Shown: positions 8,469 to 17,867, counted from the first letter of the stretch. The stretch is 64,000 bases of DNA from Flavipsychrobacter sp. (GCA_021155965.1 JAJNBJ010000013.1:1-64000), one strand, 5' to 3'. Translations and numbers: made by a program. Notes: generated from the sequence alone by a model not told the origin.

Positions 8469-10694
8469 ATGAGTAGATTATTTATTGTGTCAAATAGGCT
8501 TCCGTTGACCGTAGAACAGAAGGACGGCACACACCTGTACAGACAGTCCAGCGGTGGTCTCATTTCAGCAATAAAAGCATTTCTCGGGAAAGACAAAGAA
8601 AATGTTTTTTCAGAAACGGTTTGGGTCGGGGTGCCGGGATGCAGCGAACATGTATGGAATGCTGCGGTCCAGTCAAACAATCACGAAGATTTTACTTATT
8701 TACCCATTTTCCTGAATTGGAAAAAATATGAATTGTACTATAATGGATTCTCTAATTCCGTTTTGTGGCCGCTATTCCATTATTTCCCGTCTTTTGCAGA
8801 ATACAATACCCAATACTATCAGGCATATATTGAATCTAATTCCGTTTTTGCTGAATCAATGGCGGAACAACTGAATCCGGACGATAATGTGTGGATACAT
8901 GATTACCATTTGCTTCCTTTGGCGGGCATGTTGCGAAAAAAGTTTCCAACGCTGACAATTGGCTTTTTCCTACACATCCCATTTCCTTCATTTGAGATAT
9001 TCAGAATGATTCCAAAGGAGTGGCAGCGAGGGTTGCTTGAAGGAATGCTTGGTGCCGACCTAATTGGATTTCACACACTTGAATATACCGGTCATTTTCT
9101 GGCTTGCATAGAGACAATTTTGCTTCTTGAGCATGATGGGCAATATATATCATGGGACAACAGGCAAGTGAAAGCGGATGCTTTCCCGATAAGCATTGAT
9201 TTTAGCCTGTTCAACGAAGCATATGACACGCCGGAGGTCGTATCTGCCCGGCTGCGTTACGAAAAAATCAAAGGGGATAAAAAACTGATTTTCTCGGTGG
9301 ATAGGCTCGATTATACGAAAGGTATATCAAACCGTCTTAAGGGATATGAACAATTTCTTTTGGACAATCCGGAGTATGCCGAAAAGGTAACTTTTGCGTT
9401 GAATATTGTACCCTCGCGCGATTCTATTGTAAAATATGCCGAGCGGAAAAAAATAATTGATGAATACATCGGCAGTTTCAATAGCAGGCTGGGCAGTATT
9501 GGCTGGCAACCGGTATTGTATCAATACAAACACCTTTCTTTCCATGAGCTTATTGCACTTTATACCGCTTGCGATCTGGCACTTATTACTCCGCTACGCG
9601 ACGGTATGAACTTAGTTGCCAAAGAGTTTGTTGCAAGCAGAAGTGACAAAAGAGGCGTTTTGGTTTTAAGCGAGATGGCAGGGGCTGCGAAAGAACTTTC
9701 CGAAGGATTGCTAATTAATCCCAACGATACAAATGAAATCGCCGCAATGATCAAGTATGGACTGGAAATGGACATAACTGAACAGGAGGAACGAATGCAA
9801 GCCATGCAAGGGCGCATATGCCGTTATGATGTACTAGCCTGGGCGTCCGATTTTTTTGAGCAGCTTAAAAATGTCAAGAGCGTTCAGTTAGAATTTGAAG
9901 TGAAGTTTATTGACACTGCGACTAAAGTCAATCTGCTGCGAGATTATTCACGCGCAGAAAGACGACTGTTTTTGCTCGATTATGATGGCTCGCTAATGCC
10001 GTTCTCAAAATTTCCTAATCTCGCAGTTCCCACACCTGACCTGCTTTCAGTTTTGCGCAAAATGGCTGAGGACCCCTGCAATGAAATTTACATAATCAGC
10101 GGCAGAGATAGTAATATACTTGAAAAATGGTTCGACCTTTTGCCCATCGGCTTGGTCGCAGAGCATGGTGCAAAGATCCGGCCTGTTAATGGTAATTGGA
10201 GAACCGAGGTTGTTAGCGATACCCGGAGATGGATTTCCGATATTGAACAAATAATGGAAGCGTATGTCACAAAGTGTCCCCAGTCATTTATCGAACGGAA
10301 GGACTTTTCATTGGCCTGGCACTATCGCAACGCTGACCTGTTACAAGGGTCGGTACGCGCCAAAGAACTTTATCACGAACTGCAAGCTGCCACCGCAGAT
10401 TTGCCGTTGCATGTGCTCAATGGTCACAAAGTGATAGAAGTGCGGAATGCTGCTATTAACAAAGGTGTTGCCGCGGGTAAGCTGATAAAGCGACGCAATC
10501 CCGATTTCATTTTTGCCATAGGCGACGACGAAACAGACGAAGATATGTTTAAAAAACTTGCACGGCTTTCACATTCCTATTCCATTAAAATTGGCAATGA
10601 TGCGTCTTTTGCGAAGTATAATTTACATAGCCCGCATGAGGTGCAAAATTTACTCAGAATGATAAGCGAGGCCCAAAAAATTGAAATACAATGA
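8469..10694 (+). CDS. Bifunctional trehalose-6-phosphate synthase/phosphatase
   Basis: Fusion of a GT20 trehalose-6-phosphate synthase (about residues 1-470) with a HAD-superfamily trehalose-6-phosphate phosphatase (about 490-735), making trehalose from UDP-glucose and glucose-6-phosphate in the cytoplasm. Synthase motifs seen are SNRLPLTVEQKDG, SSGGLISAI, VWIHDYHLLPLAGML, GFFLHIPFPSFEIFR, DLIGFHTLEYTGHFL, SVDRLDYTKGISNRL and LRDGMNLVAKEFVASR. Phosphatase motifs seen are LLDYDGSL (Asp nucleophile and acid/base), IISGRDSN, GLVAEHGA and IGDDETDEDMF. All catalytic signatures are intact. Its stop overlaps the ATG of the ROK kinase gene by four bases (ATGA), indicating translational coupling. Likely role: osmotic or desiccation protection. 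Confidence 0.97.
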   Translation: MSRLFIVSNRLPLTVEQKDGTHLYRQSSGGLISAIKAFLGKDKENVFSETVWVGVPGCSEHVWNAAVQSNNHEDFTYLPIFLNWKKYELYYNGFSNSVLWPLFHYFPSFAEYNTQYYQAYIESNSVFAESMAEQLNPDDNVWIHDYHLLPLAGMLRKKFPTLTIGFFLHIPFPSFEIFRMIPKEWQRGLLEGMLGADLIGFHTLEYTGHFLACIETILLLEHDGQYISWDNRQVKADAFPISIDFSLFNEAYDTPEVVSARLRYEKIKGDKKLIFSVDRLDYTKGISNRLKGYEQFLLDNPEYAEKVTFALNIVPSRDSIVKYAERKKIIDEYIGSFNSRLGSIGWQPVLYQYKHLSFHELIALYTACDLALITPLRDGMNLVAKEFVASRSDKRGVLVLSEMAGAAKELSEGLLINPNDTNEIAAMIKYGLEMDITEQEERMQAMQGRICRYDVLAWASDFFEQLKNVKSVQLEFEVKFIDTATKVNLLRDYSRAERRLFLLDYDGSLMPFSKFPNLAVPTPDLLSVLRKMAEDPCNEIYIISGRDSNILEKWFDLLPIGLVAEHGAKIRPVNGNWRTEVVSDTRRWISDIEQIMEAYVTKCPQSFIERKDFSLAWHYRNADLLQGSVRAKELYHELQAATADLPLHVLNGHKVIEVRNAAINKGVAAGKLIKRRNPDFIFAIGDDETDEDMFKKLARLSHSYSIKIGNDASFAKYNLHSPHEVQNLLRMISEAQKIEIQ

Positions 10695-11686
10695 ACTATG
10701 TCGGAAAGAACGAGAAGTGGGGCATTGGCATAGATATGGGTGGGACAAAAATTGAAGCGGCAATTGTAGGGGATCAAGGAAAATTGCGTGACCAATTGAG
10801 AATCCCAACCAATAGCCAGGATGGTGCTGAACGTATCATAGAGAGAACACTACGTGCTGTCAAAGAACTTATGGGGAGAAATTCTGATGTTGAGGTGGCC
10901 GCCGCAGGCATTGGCATTGCTGGCCAGATAGACAATGAGGGCGAATATGTAATTCATGCACCTAATCTTAAATGGAGCCGGGTTAACCTTCGTCAACAGC
11001 TGGTAAATGTATTAGCTATGCCAGTGTTTATATGCAATGACGTACGTGCTGCAGCTTGGGGAGAATGGTCGTTCGGTGCCGGAAGGGGGAAAAAAGATGT
11101 TGCATGCATTTTTGTAGGTACGGGAGTAGGGGGAGCATTTATATGTGATGGGAAAATGTTGCACGGATTTAATAATAGCGCGGGCGAGATCGGGCATATG
11201 GTGGTAAAAGTGAATGGTGAATTGTGCACCTGTGGAAATTCCGGTTGCCTTGAAGCTATAGCGGGAGGATGGGCAATTCGGAAAAAGGCTCAGCAACTTG
11301 CACTGCAAGACCAATCAGCTGCACAAACTATGATCGATTTAGCCGGTGGAATTGCTTCGATAAACGCGAAGACAGTTTTTCTAGCGGCAAACCAGGGAGA
11401 TAAAGCGGCGTTTAAAATAGTCGGGGATGTTGTAGCGGCTCTCATTGCTGGAGTAATTTCAGTAATCAACGTTTTTGGGCCAGATCGTGTTATTCTTGGT
11501 GGAGGCATAATAGAAGGCATGCCAACCCTTATCCAGCGAATAGAAACAGGTGTAAAAAAGCATGCATTGCAGGCTGCGATTTCAAACGTTCAAATATTAC
11601 AGGCCGAATTGCATGGCAACGCCGGAACGATGGGAGCGGCAATGTTTGCACTTAATAATGTCCAGGGTCATAACAAGGAACGGTGA
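10691..11686 (+). CDS. ROK-family glucokinase
   Basis: Predicted ATP-dependent hexose (glucose) kinase of the ROK family, 331 aa. The phosphate-binding loop GIGIDMGGTKIEAA lies at about residues 12-25, the second ATP motif GTGVGGAFICDG near 143-154, and the ROK zinc site near 164-185 as GEIGH...CTCGNSGCLE (one His and three Cys). The catalytic Asp lies in FICNDVRAAAWGEW. It overlaps the upstream trehalose synthase/phosphatase by four bases. I infer that it returns glucose released by trehalose or glucan hydrolysis to glucose-6-phosphate. It ends two bases before the stop of the convergent GH15 gene. Confidence 0.94.
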   Translation: MNYVGKNEKWGIGIDMGGTKIEAAIVGDQGKLRDQLRIPTNSQDGAERIIERTLRAVKELMGRNSDVEVAAAGIGIAGQIDNEGEYVIHAPNLKWSRVNLRQQLVNVLAMPVFICNDVRAAAWGEWSFGAGRGKKDVACIFVGTGVGGAFICDGKMLHGFNNSAGEIGHMVVKVNGELCTCGNSGCLEAIAGGWAIRKKAQQLALQDQSAAQTMIDLAGGIASINAKTVFLAANQGDKAAFKIVGDVVAALIAGVISVINVFGPDRVILGGGIIEGMPTLIQRIETGVKKHALQAAISNVQILQAELHGNAGTMGAAMFALNNVQGHNKER

Positions 11687-11688
11687 TG

Positions 11689-13467
11689 CTAAAAGAAATT
11701 CGGAACATCCAGTTTTTTCGCTATCCTGTGAGCGGCATTCATTAATCCAACGTGGCTGTAGGCTTGGGGAAAATTCCCCCATTGACTCCCGTCTAAGGCA
11801 TTTACATCTTCACTCAACAAACCCAGGTGGTTTGAATATCTCATTAATTCTTCAAATCGCTCCATTGCTTCATCAACCCGCCCTACACAAGCCAATGCTT
11901 CAACGTACCAAAAAGCTGTGAAAAGGAACGTGGTCTGAGGTTTCCCAAAATCGTCCTCGTGAATATATCTATAAAATAGGCCATTGGGGGCTCTCAGTTC
12001 GTTCTCTACGGCTTTCAAATGGTTTTTGGCGCGGTCTGAAGACGGATCAAGATAATTCATCATGATCAATTGCAGCGTACTTGCGTCAAGGTTTTTTGTA
12101 CCGATTGCTTGCGTGTATACTCGTCTTTCTTTATCATAACACGCTTCTATCCTGTCAACTGCTTTTTCAAGAAGCGAGGTTGCCTTGTCGGCAAGTTCTT
12201 CGTCACCTATATGCTTTGCCATTTTAATTGCTGCTTTACATCCAGCCCATTGGAACAAATTGGTATAACAATGATGCTGTGTGATATTGCGAAACTCCCA
12301 TATGCCTGCATCTTTTTCGTCTATAGTTCTTTCAATTTTATCCAGAACGGACGCAAGCCAGGTAGATGAGTCTGGTCGTTCGGCAAACGTAAACCGCTTA
12401 TCGGTATATAAAGGCAGAAGTGATAGGAGTACTTGCCCATAGCTGTCATTTTGGATTTGCACAGACGCCTTGTTGCCTATATGAACAGGCTTATTGCCCA
12501 GATATCCTTCAAGTGGAATTTCTATCTCTTCCATTTTTGATGACCCAACAATAGTGTACAAAGGATCGTACCGGTGATTGTCCTTTAAAGCAAGATTTGC
12601 AATGAAATGTGCATAATGTTCAGCCTCTTCAAAATGTCCAATGTTATTAAATGCGTTAAGGATGTAGTATGCATCTCTTAGCCAGCAGTATCTGTAATCC
12701 CAATTGCGACCTTCCCCATGCGTTTCAGGCAGGCTTGTAGTACTGGAAGCAATAATTGCTCCGGTATCTTCATATTGATGCAATTTCAGTGCGAGAGAAG
12801 AGCGTATGACTTGCTGCTGATATATATTACTTATGCCGGTTGTCTTGATCCAGTCACGCCAGTATGTGACCGTCCGCTTCAAAAAATCCTCAACAGTATT
12901 CTCAAGCGGGGCTTCCAGGGGTATGCCATAGGTGAGAACCAGATATTTGGTTTCGTTTAAGGCAAGGTATTGTTCGTTAAGCACATAATTCAGCGAAAAA
13001 TTAGTTGTCAGGCGTAACGGCTGATCAAGCCCTGAAAATTCTATATGGTTGCTTCCAATAAGTGGCTGTAATTTTTTAGAACCGAAATCGCCCACTGGCC
13101 TGCAGGTCACTTTTACCCTCGGCTGCCCTGATATCGGTTCAATTTTACGAATAAGCATTAATGGACGAAAATAGCGTTCATATAACCTGAACCGTGGCGC
13201 GAAATCTGTAACACGGTATCTGCCATTGACGTTATGTAGTTCCGTCGCAATAACATTCGTATTTTCAAGATAATACTGTACGGAATCAAAATTTCCGTCA
13301 GGTAGAATGGAAAATTCACCGCCTTTATTTGCATCAAGCATTCCTCCAAAAACAAAATCACTATCAAAACGTGGCAAGCATAACCACGATAAGTTTGTAT
13401 CTTTATTTATGTGGGCCACAAAAGCACAGTTCCCGATAATACCTGAATTATAAGTATGTCTGGACAT
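11689..13467 (-). CDS. GH15 family glycoside hydrolase (glucoamylase or trehalase type)
   Basis: A 592-aa cytoplasmic protein without a signal peptide and with the two-part GH15 layout: an N-terminal beta-rich domain (about 1-200) and an (alpha/alpha)6 barrel. Signature motifs are IGNCAFVAHINKDTNLSWLCLPRFDS near the N-terminus, LPETHGEGRNWDYRYCWLRDA at 247-266, GIWEFR with the likely general acid Glu, and LLSEDV...GNFPQAYSHVGL with the likely general base Glu. GH15 includes glucoamylases, glucodextranases and trehalases. Its position tail-to-tail with a trehalose synthase and a glucokinase favours trehalase activity, but this is inference. The convergent genes are separated by two bases. Confidence 0.92.
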   Translation of the reverse strand: MSRHTYNSGIIGNCAFVAHINKDTNLSWLCLPRFDSDFVFGGMLDANKGGEFSILPDGNFDSVQYYLENTNVIATELHNVNGRYRVTDFAPRFRLYERYFRPLMLIRKIEPISGQPRVKVTCRPVGDFGSKKLQPLIGSNHIEFSGLDQPLRLTTNFSLNYVLNEQYLALNETKYLVLTYGIPLEAPLENTVEDFLKRTVTYWRDWIKTTGISNIYQQQVIRSSLALKLHQYEDTGAIIASSTTSLPETHGEGRNWDYRYCWLRDAYYILNAFNNIGHFEEAEHYAHFIANLALKDNHRYDPLYTIVGSSKMEEIEIPLEGYLGNKPVHIGNKASVQIQNDSYGQVLLSLLPLYTDKRFTFAERPDSSTWLASVLDKIERTIDEKDAGIWEFRNITQHHCYTNLFQWAGCKAAIKMAKHIGDEELADKATSLLEKAVDRIEACYDKERRVYTQAIGTKNLDASTLQLIMMNYLDPSSDRAKNHLKAVENELRAPNGLFYRYIHEDDFGKPQTTFLFTAFWYVEALACVGRVDEAMERFEELMRYSNHLGLLSEDVNALDGSQWGNFPQAYSHVGLMNAAHRIAKKLDVPNFF

Positions 13468-13835
13468 CAGTCAGTTTTTGTTCTTATTTTTTAAATAGCA
13501 GTTGGATCAATATCTGACAGTAAAATTACTATTACAGAAGATACGAATTTAAATTCTGCAAACAAATTCCGTTCCACTACCTTACTGGAAGTGGCTTTCT
13601 ACTAAGTTATGAAAAATACTCCGGCACGCGACGGATACTTATAGATAGTACTATTTGCAAATTGTCCGTTACTATTGGAGACACTCTAATTTAAATTAAA
13701 ACGAACGTGTAAAGGTGTGTGAACAAGCGCGATGGGAAGTCCTGCCGTTGTCTGCAAGAAATGAAAATTAGTCAATCTGGCCGCCATGCTGAATGCAAAT
13801 TATTTAAAGTGCATCGATAACAAATCAATATAAAT
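13468..13835. other. Intergenic, divergent promoter region
   Basis: 368 bases between the GH15 gene (-) and the DUF389 gene (+). It holds the GH15 promoter candidate at 13536-13566; otherwise I see nothing convincing in it. Confidence 0.6.
13536..13566 (-). promoter_or_regulatory. Promoter candidate for the GH15 gene
   Basis: Read on the minus strand, TTTG (13563-13566) is followed after 19 bases by TATCTTCT (13536-13543), a one- to two-mismatch version of the Bacteroidota TTTG-N19-TAnnTTTG promoter. It would give a leader of about 60 bases before the GH15 ATG. The -7 core is shared with the region upstream of the trehalose synthase gene. Confidence 0.45.
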
Positions 13836-15218
13836 ATGCTTAGTAAACTTCGTAGAGTTAACTTCGTGGTTTCTCAGGATAAATTGTCCAATTATACTGT
13901 TAATATGTTTCGTTCATTACGTGATTTTCTGGCAGACAGGTTTAATCTCGATGAAGATAAAGCCGACGAGCTCAAAATAGTTGATGCGATCAGCCGAGAC
14001 GTCAACTTCAAGGGTACTAATCTATGGACACTTATTTTTGCAATATTTATAGCATCGATAGGCCTGAATGTAAATTCGACGGCTGTGATCATTGGCGCAA
14101 TGCTTATATCGCCTCTGATGGGGCCGATAATGGGCATTGGATTAGGCATTGCTATCAATGATTTCGATTTATTGAAACGTGGAGCAAAAAATCTATTCAT
14201 AGCTTCTTTTATTAGTGTTGTGACTTCAACGCTTTATTTTGCTGTAACACCACTACATGAAGCAAGTTCCGAGTTGCTTGCACGGACAAATCCTTCACTT
14301 TGGGATGTGTTCATTGCCTTTTTCGGAGGCTTGGCAGGAATTGTCGCCGGCACAAGAAAGGAAAAAAGCAATGTAATCCCAGGCGTTGCAATTGCTACGG
14401 CCCTAATGCCCCCGTTATGCACGGCTGGCTATGGAATAGCTACCGGGCAATGGTTTTACTTTATCGGGGCATTCTATTTGTTCTTTATCAATTGCCTGTT
14501 CATCTGTCTGGCGACTTTCTTAATCGTTAAGCACCTCAATTTCCATAAGAAACAATTTGCTTCACCAGAACTCGCCCGGCGAGTTTCCCGTTCAATTTTG
14601 ATTATTGTGATAGCCACAATATTGCCAAGCATTTATCTGGCCTATCGTATAGTGCAGCGGAGCATATTTGAAAATGCCGCAGATAAATTTATTGAAAAAG
14701 AATTTAATCTTGCAAGAACGCAAGTAATAACACATACTTACATTTTTGACGGGAAACGACAAGTTATTGACTTAGTGCTTATTGGTCAGCCGTTATCTGA
14801 TGCATTTCTTGATACCGTGAAATCAAAAATGCCATCTTATAACCTCTACAATACTGAGTTGACGATTCATCAGGGATTGGATGCTAAACAGCGAATTGAC
14901 CTATCGGAAATTAGGGCAAGTATACTTGAGGATGTATTTAAGGTAGAGAGGGCAAGAGATTCAGCACAATTCGCAATACAGTCATTCGAGGCATCACGAC
15001 AACTAAAAAGTGAACTTAAAGTTCTATACCCAGGTTTACAAGAATACTCTTGTGCTCCCTTACGTTTTTTCAGGACCGACACGTCTGTGACCGCTGATAC
15101 CACAATTGTATTTGTTGGGAAATTTAAACCACAACTCTCAACCTCGGAAAAGAAAAAACTAAATACATGGCTACAAGCGAGATTGAAGGCGGATACTGTA
15201 AAGTGCCTGTTTGAATAG
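13836..15218 (+). CDS. DUF389 / TIGR00341-family membrane protein
   Basis: 460-aa polytopic inner-membrane protein of the DUF389 family, whose function is unknown. About six transmembrane helices lie between residues 65 and 275, with the family signature GAMLISPLMGPIMGIGLGIAINDFDLLKRG at about 87-116 and a second glycine-rich segment GVAIATALMPPLCTAGYGIATG. The C-terminal 170 residues form a soluble domain rich in charged residues. The gene stands alone: a 368-base gap precedes it, and the following two-component genes run the other way. Confidence 0.9.
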   Translation: MLSKLRRVNFVVSQDKLSNYTVNMFRSLRDFLADRFNLDEDKADELKIVDAISRDVNFKGTNLWTLIFAIFIASIGLNVNSTAVIIGAMLISPLMGPIMGIGLGIAINDFDLLKRGAKNLFIASFISVVTSTLYFAVTPLHEASSELLARTNPSLWDVFIAFFGGLAGIVAGTRKEKSNVIPGVAIATALMPPLCTAGYGIATGQWFYFIGAFYLFFINCLFICLATFLIVKHLNFHKKQFASPELARRVSRSILIIVIATILPSIYLAYRIVQRSIFENAADKFIEKEFNLARTQVITHTYIFDGKRQVIDLVLIGQPLSDAFLDTVKSKMPSYNLYNTELTIHQGLDAKQRIDLSEIRASILEDVFKVERARDSAQFAIQSFEASRQLKSELKVLYPGLQEYSCAPLRFFRTDTSVTADTTIVFVGKFKPQLSTSEKKKLNTWLQARLKADTVKCLFE

Positions 15219-15305
15219 CAAGAAAACCTACTTTATAACTTCGTGGCTGTGAAAAACTAGAATTTTAGATCAGATCATTTGTATCAATTTTGTCCATTAG
15301 ATTGG

Positions 15306-15725
15306 CTAAGACACCAACTCTTTAATCAGTTTTTTATTATCGTCACTTTTTACATTATTACCGATGTCGAGTTCAAGTGGTTTCAGTATATAACCTGTAA
15401 TGCCCAATTGCTCAGCCGCTAATTTGTCATATTCTTCAGCAGACGTTGTAGTGATAAATATTTTGATGTTATTTAACGATAGATAATTTTTAATTATTCT
15501 GAGAAATTCTATGCCGTTCATTTTAGGCATATTAATATCAAGTAGAATTATATCAGGATGGACTTTTTTCTGATCAGGTATATTACCATTGAGCATCTCA
15601 AGCGCCTCTACGCCATTGTGTGCAATGTTTAATTCAAACTTCTTTTCAAATTTATTTAATGCCCTTTTAATAGAGACAATATCTAAATAATCATCTTCAA
15701 TAACTAATATCGACTTGGGCTTCAT
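15306..15725 (-). CDS. Single-domain response regulator (Rcp1-like)
   Basis: 139-aa stand-alone receiver domain. It carries the acidic pair Asp11-Asp12 in ILVIEDDYLDI, the phospho-acceptor Asp63 in IILLDINMPKMNGIEFL, the Thr93/Thr94 switch position and Lys115 in GYILKPLE. The insert around NGNIPDQKKVHPD is typical of Rcp1-like receivers paired with phytochrome or CHASE3-type kinases. There is no output domain, so it probably acts by protein contact or in a phosphorelay. It lies 13 bases downstream of the histidine kinase gene and is almost certainly cotranscribed with it. Confidence 0.95.
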   Translation of the reverse strand: MKPKSILVIEDDYLDIVSIKRALNKFEKKFELNIAHNGVEALEMLNGNIPDQKKVHPDIILLDINMPKMNGIEFLRIIKNYLSLNNIKIFITTTSAEEYDKLAAEQLGITGYILKPLELDIGNNVKSDDNKKLIKELVS

Positions 15726-15738
15726 TACGAAGTGAAAT

Positions 15739-17205
15739 TTAGTTTATTTGTTCTTTAGGCCAAGTAAACGAAAAAATTGTGCCACCGCCATTTCGAGGTG
15801 CGACTTTTATCGATGTCTTCATTTCGTCTAATATTTTTCGAACTATAGCAAGTCCCATGCCAGTGCTTTCAAATGCATCTCTTTCTTTTAATGTCTGAAA
15901 CATAATAAATATCTTGTCATAATATTCTGACAAGATCCCAGGACCATTATCCGCAATATTAAATTCATAGTAATGTCCTAAATCATTGTAGCTAATCCAG
16001 ATTGTACCATCCGCTTTATCATTATATTTTACAGCATTACTTATAAGATTGGCAAACACTTGTTCAATAAGAACCCTTTCTGCGATGATATTGGGCAAAG
16101 GCGAGGCAATTATCACTGCAAAGTTCTCGGGAACAAGTAAATCTATAAGTCCGCTGATTAGAGAATCAATACTAATTTCTGTTTTACTTTTTTTGGTTCT
16201 TCCAATGCGTGCATAATCCAATAAACCATTAATCATACCTTCAAGCCTTTTTACACGCCCATTAATTAGTTCCACTTTTTTCTGCATTTCTAGTGAAAGC
16301 TCACTTTTATGATCTTCCTCAATCCACCGGATAATATGGTCGATACCCCGAAGTGGTGCTTTCAGGTCATGTGAGACAACATATGCAAATTGGTCAAGTT
16401 CTTTGTTTTTAGCGGTCAATTCTTTAAAATTCGCATCTAAAGTTGATGACATTATATTTAGCGATATTGACAAGATATTAAACTCGTCATTTTTTCCGTC
16501 ATTTATTTGAAGGAATTTGCCCCTTGAAATATCCTCCGAAAAAGCCGTCATCTTTCGGATACGTTGTACGATAGTATTAACAACATAGATGGATAGGGCG
16601 ATCGCCATTGTTATTGAGAATATTGTAAGTCCAGCTGAAATATTTCTTGTTCTAATAATCGATTCTCTCAACCTTTGTCGCCTTTCTTGGCGAATTCCAT
16701 ATTCATAGGTGTCGAAATCAATGAAAATATTTCGTATGCTATCATTGATCTTCTTGCCTGCTTCCATGCGCAGCTTTTTTTCAAATAACTCTTCATACTT
16801 TTTGCTTGCCTCTGGCACCGTATCTCGTTTCGCATTAATTAGGCCGTTTGCATAAACTATCCAATGACCATGTAGGAGTTTTATTGAATCCAGTCGTGAC
16901 ATTTGGATTGGAGCAACCAAAAGTTTTTTTTGCTCTTTAAGAAGGCTAGGCACTGAAATAATACCTTCATTATAGGGAATCAAAAATGACTCTTGACCAG
17001 TAAGTAGGTAGCCACGAAAGGAATTCTGCATTGCGATCATATTCTTGTGAAGCATGTTTGAATTGCGGATCACATCTTCCGAATGGCTGAGATATTTTGA
17101 ATTAGTAACGACCTCTGATGAAAGCCTATAGTCAATTAAAAAATTAATGATAAAAATGACTATCAATATAAAAAAACCCAAAAAAAGCGTACGCTTGATG
17201 GTCAT
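15739..17205 (-). CDS. Sensor histidine kinase with CHASE3-like sensor
   Basis: 488-aa membrane histidine kinase. A first transmembrane helix at about 7-25 is followed by an extracytoplasmic four-helix segment (about 26-185) containing the CHASE3-like run NSFRGYLLTGQESFLIPYNE, then a second helix (190-212), a HAMP linker, a coiled coil and the dimerisation/phosphoacceptor domain with His279 in VVSHDLKAPLRGIDH. The ATPase domain shows the N box (EQVFANLISNAVKYND, Asn390), G1 DNGPG (419-423) and G2 GMGLAI (449-454). It belongs to the group of kinases that pair with Rcp1-like receivers, and exactly such a receiver follows 13 bases downstream. Confidence 0.95.
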   Translation of the reverse strand: MTIKRTLFLGFFILIVIFIINFLIDYRLSSEVVTNSKYLSHSEDVIRNSNMLHKNMIAMQNSFRGYLLTGQESFLIPYNEGIISVPSLLKEQKKLLVAPIQMSRLDSIKLLHGHWIVYANGLINAKRDTVPEASKKYEELFEKKLRMEAGKKINDSIRNIFIDFDTYEYGIRQERRQRLRESIIRTRNISAGLTIFSITMAIALSIYVVNTIVQRIRKMTAFSEDISRGKFLQINDGKNDEFNILSISLNIMSSTLDANFKELTAKNKELDQFAYVVSHDLKAPLRGIDHIIRWIEEDHKSELSLEMQKKVELINGRVKRLEGMINGLLDYARIGRTKKSKTEISIDSLISGLIDLLVPENFAVIIASPLPNIIAERVLIEQVFANLISNAVKYNDKADGTIWISYNDLGHYYEFNIADNGPGILSEYYDKIFIMFQTLKERDAFESTGMGLAIVRKILDEMKTSIKVAPRNGGGTIFSFTWPKEQIN

Positions 17206-17397
17206 GTTCTACGGGAGTTCTATAATAAAGTTAATGAAAATTGTAAGTGGAGCCTTGTAAAAATTCAATCGATCAAACCTACTTTTTATAAGATCATTTG
17301 GATTGCTTTAACCGTTTTATTGAGCCAAATTGAGAAATGAGAACAACAACTAACCAACAGCTTATACTTTCATCTTTCAGTTAATATTTTTTAAACT

Positions 17398-17426
17398 TTT
17401 GAAATCGTTTATTATTCGTATTTTTG
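17398..17426 (+). promoter_or_regulatory. Consensus Bacteroidota promoter
   Basis: TTTG at 17398-17401 and TATTTTTG at 17419-17426, an exact TAnnTTTG, are separated by 17 bases. No coding gene begins shortly downstream; the first structures reached are the three hairpins at 17473-17549. This is the best-matched promoter seen in the window. Confidence 0.55.
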
Positions 17427-17432
17427 AATTAG

Positions 17433-17550
17433 TGCAGTGCTCTGTTCTTTCATGTCAGAATAATGATACTGTACTACCCAGGTAGTGTACTTACCGTATG
17501 TCGGTAAGGAGTTCATAAGGGCCAGTCTGTTTGCGGATCTGGCCCTTATT
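17433..17550 (+). ncRNA. Candidate small RNA with three hairpins
   Basis: Downstream of the consensus promoter at 17398-17426 lie three perfect fold-backs in quick succession: ACTACC/GGTAGT (17473-17486), CTTACCG/CGGTAAG with loop TATGT (17490-17508), and an 11-bp stem ATAAGGGCCAG/CTGGCCCTTAT (17515-17525 with 17539-17549) followed by TTGTTAT. The last hairpin resembles a terminator with a weak U-tract. Together they suggest a structured transcript of about 115-120 nt. I do not recognise it as a known RNA family. The 5' end is inferred from the -7 element. Confidence 0.45.
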
Positions 17551-17563
17551 TGTTATGAAATGA

Positions 17564-17613
17564 TTAGCATTGGGCGGAATCGAACTAGCGACACAAGCAT
17601 TTTCAATCTTGTG
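17564..17613 (-). pseudogene. tRNA-Phe 3'-half remnant
   Basis: On the minus strand the sequence reads as the 3' half of a tRNA-Phe: anticodon loop TTGAAAA (anticodon GAA), then a GTGTC-like variable segment and GTTCGATTCC of the T arm. Stem pairing is broken in the anticodon and T arms, and upstream sequence is AT-rich with no D arm or acceptor 5' strand. It is therefore not a working tRNA. Such 3'-half fragments commonly remain at attachment sites of elements that integrate into tRNA genes. Confidence 0.6.
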
Positions 17614-17867
17614 GTTAATGTATGTGCATATTTAATTGAATTTTATAAAGAAATGAGTAATTTTGGAATGATTCTTGTGTTATTACAGGTAATTAAAAAC
17701 GAAAGAGAGTATATTTGGCTGGAAATGTGGCAAAATGATGAAAGGTGAAATTGTTTCACTGTCGAAGGATCGGGTTTGCGAAAAATAACTACTGTATTGT
17801 AAAATCAACGGGTTTCAATGGTCGTGTTTAATCCTGACAAGGTCACTTGTAGAACCCAAAAGGTTGC

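Noticed and set aside
17485-17748. 87-codon frame on +
   Set aside because: It starts with GTG, covers two hairpins of the RNA candidate and runs antisense through the tRNA-Phe remnant (IGRNRTSDT is the typical false translation of such a fragment).
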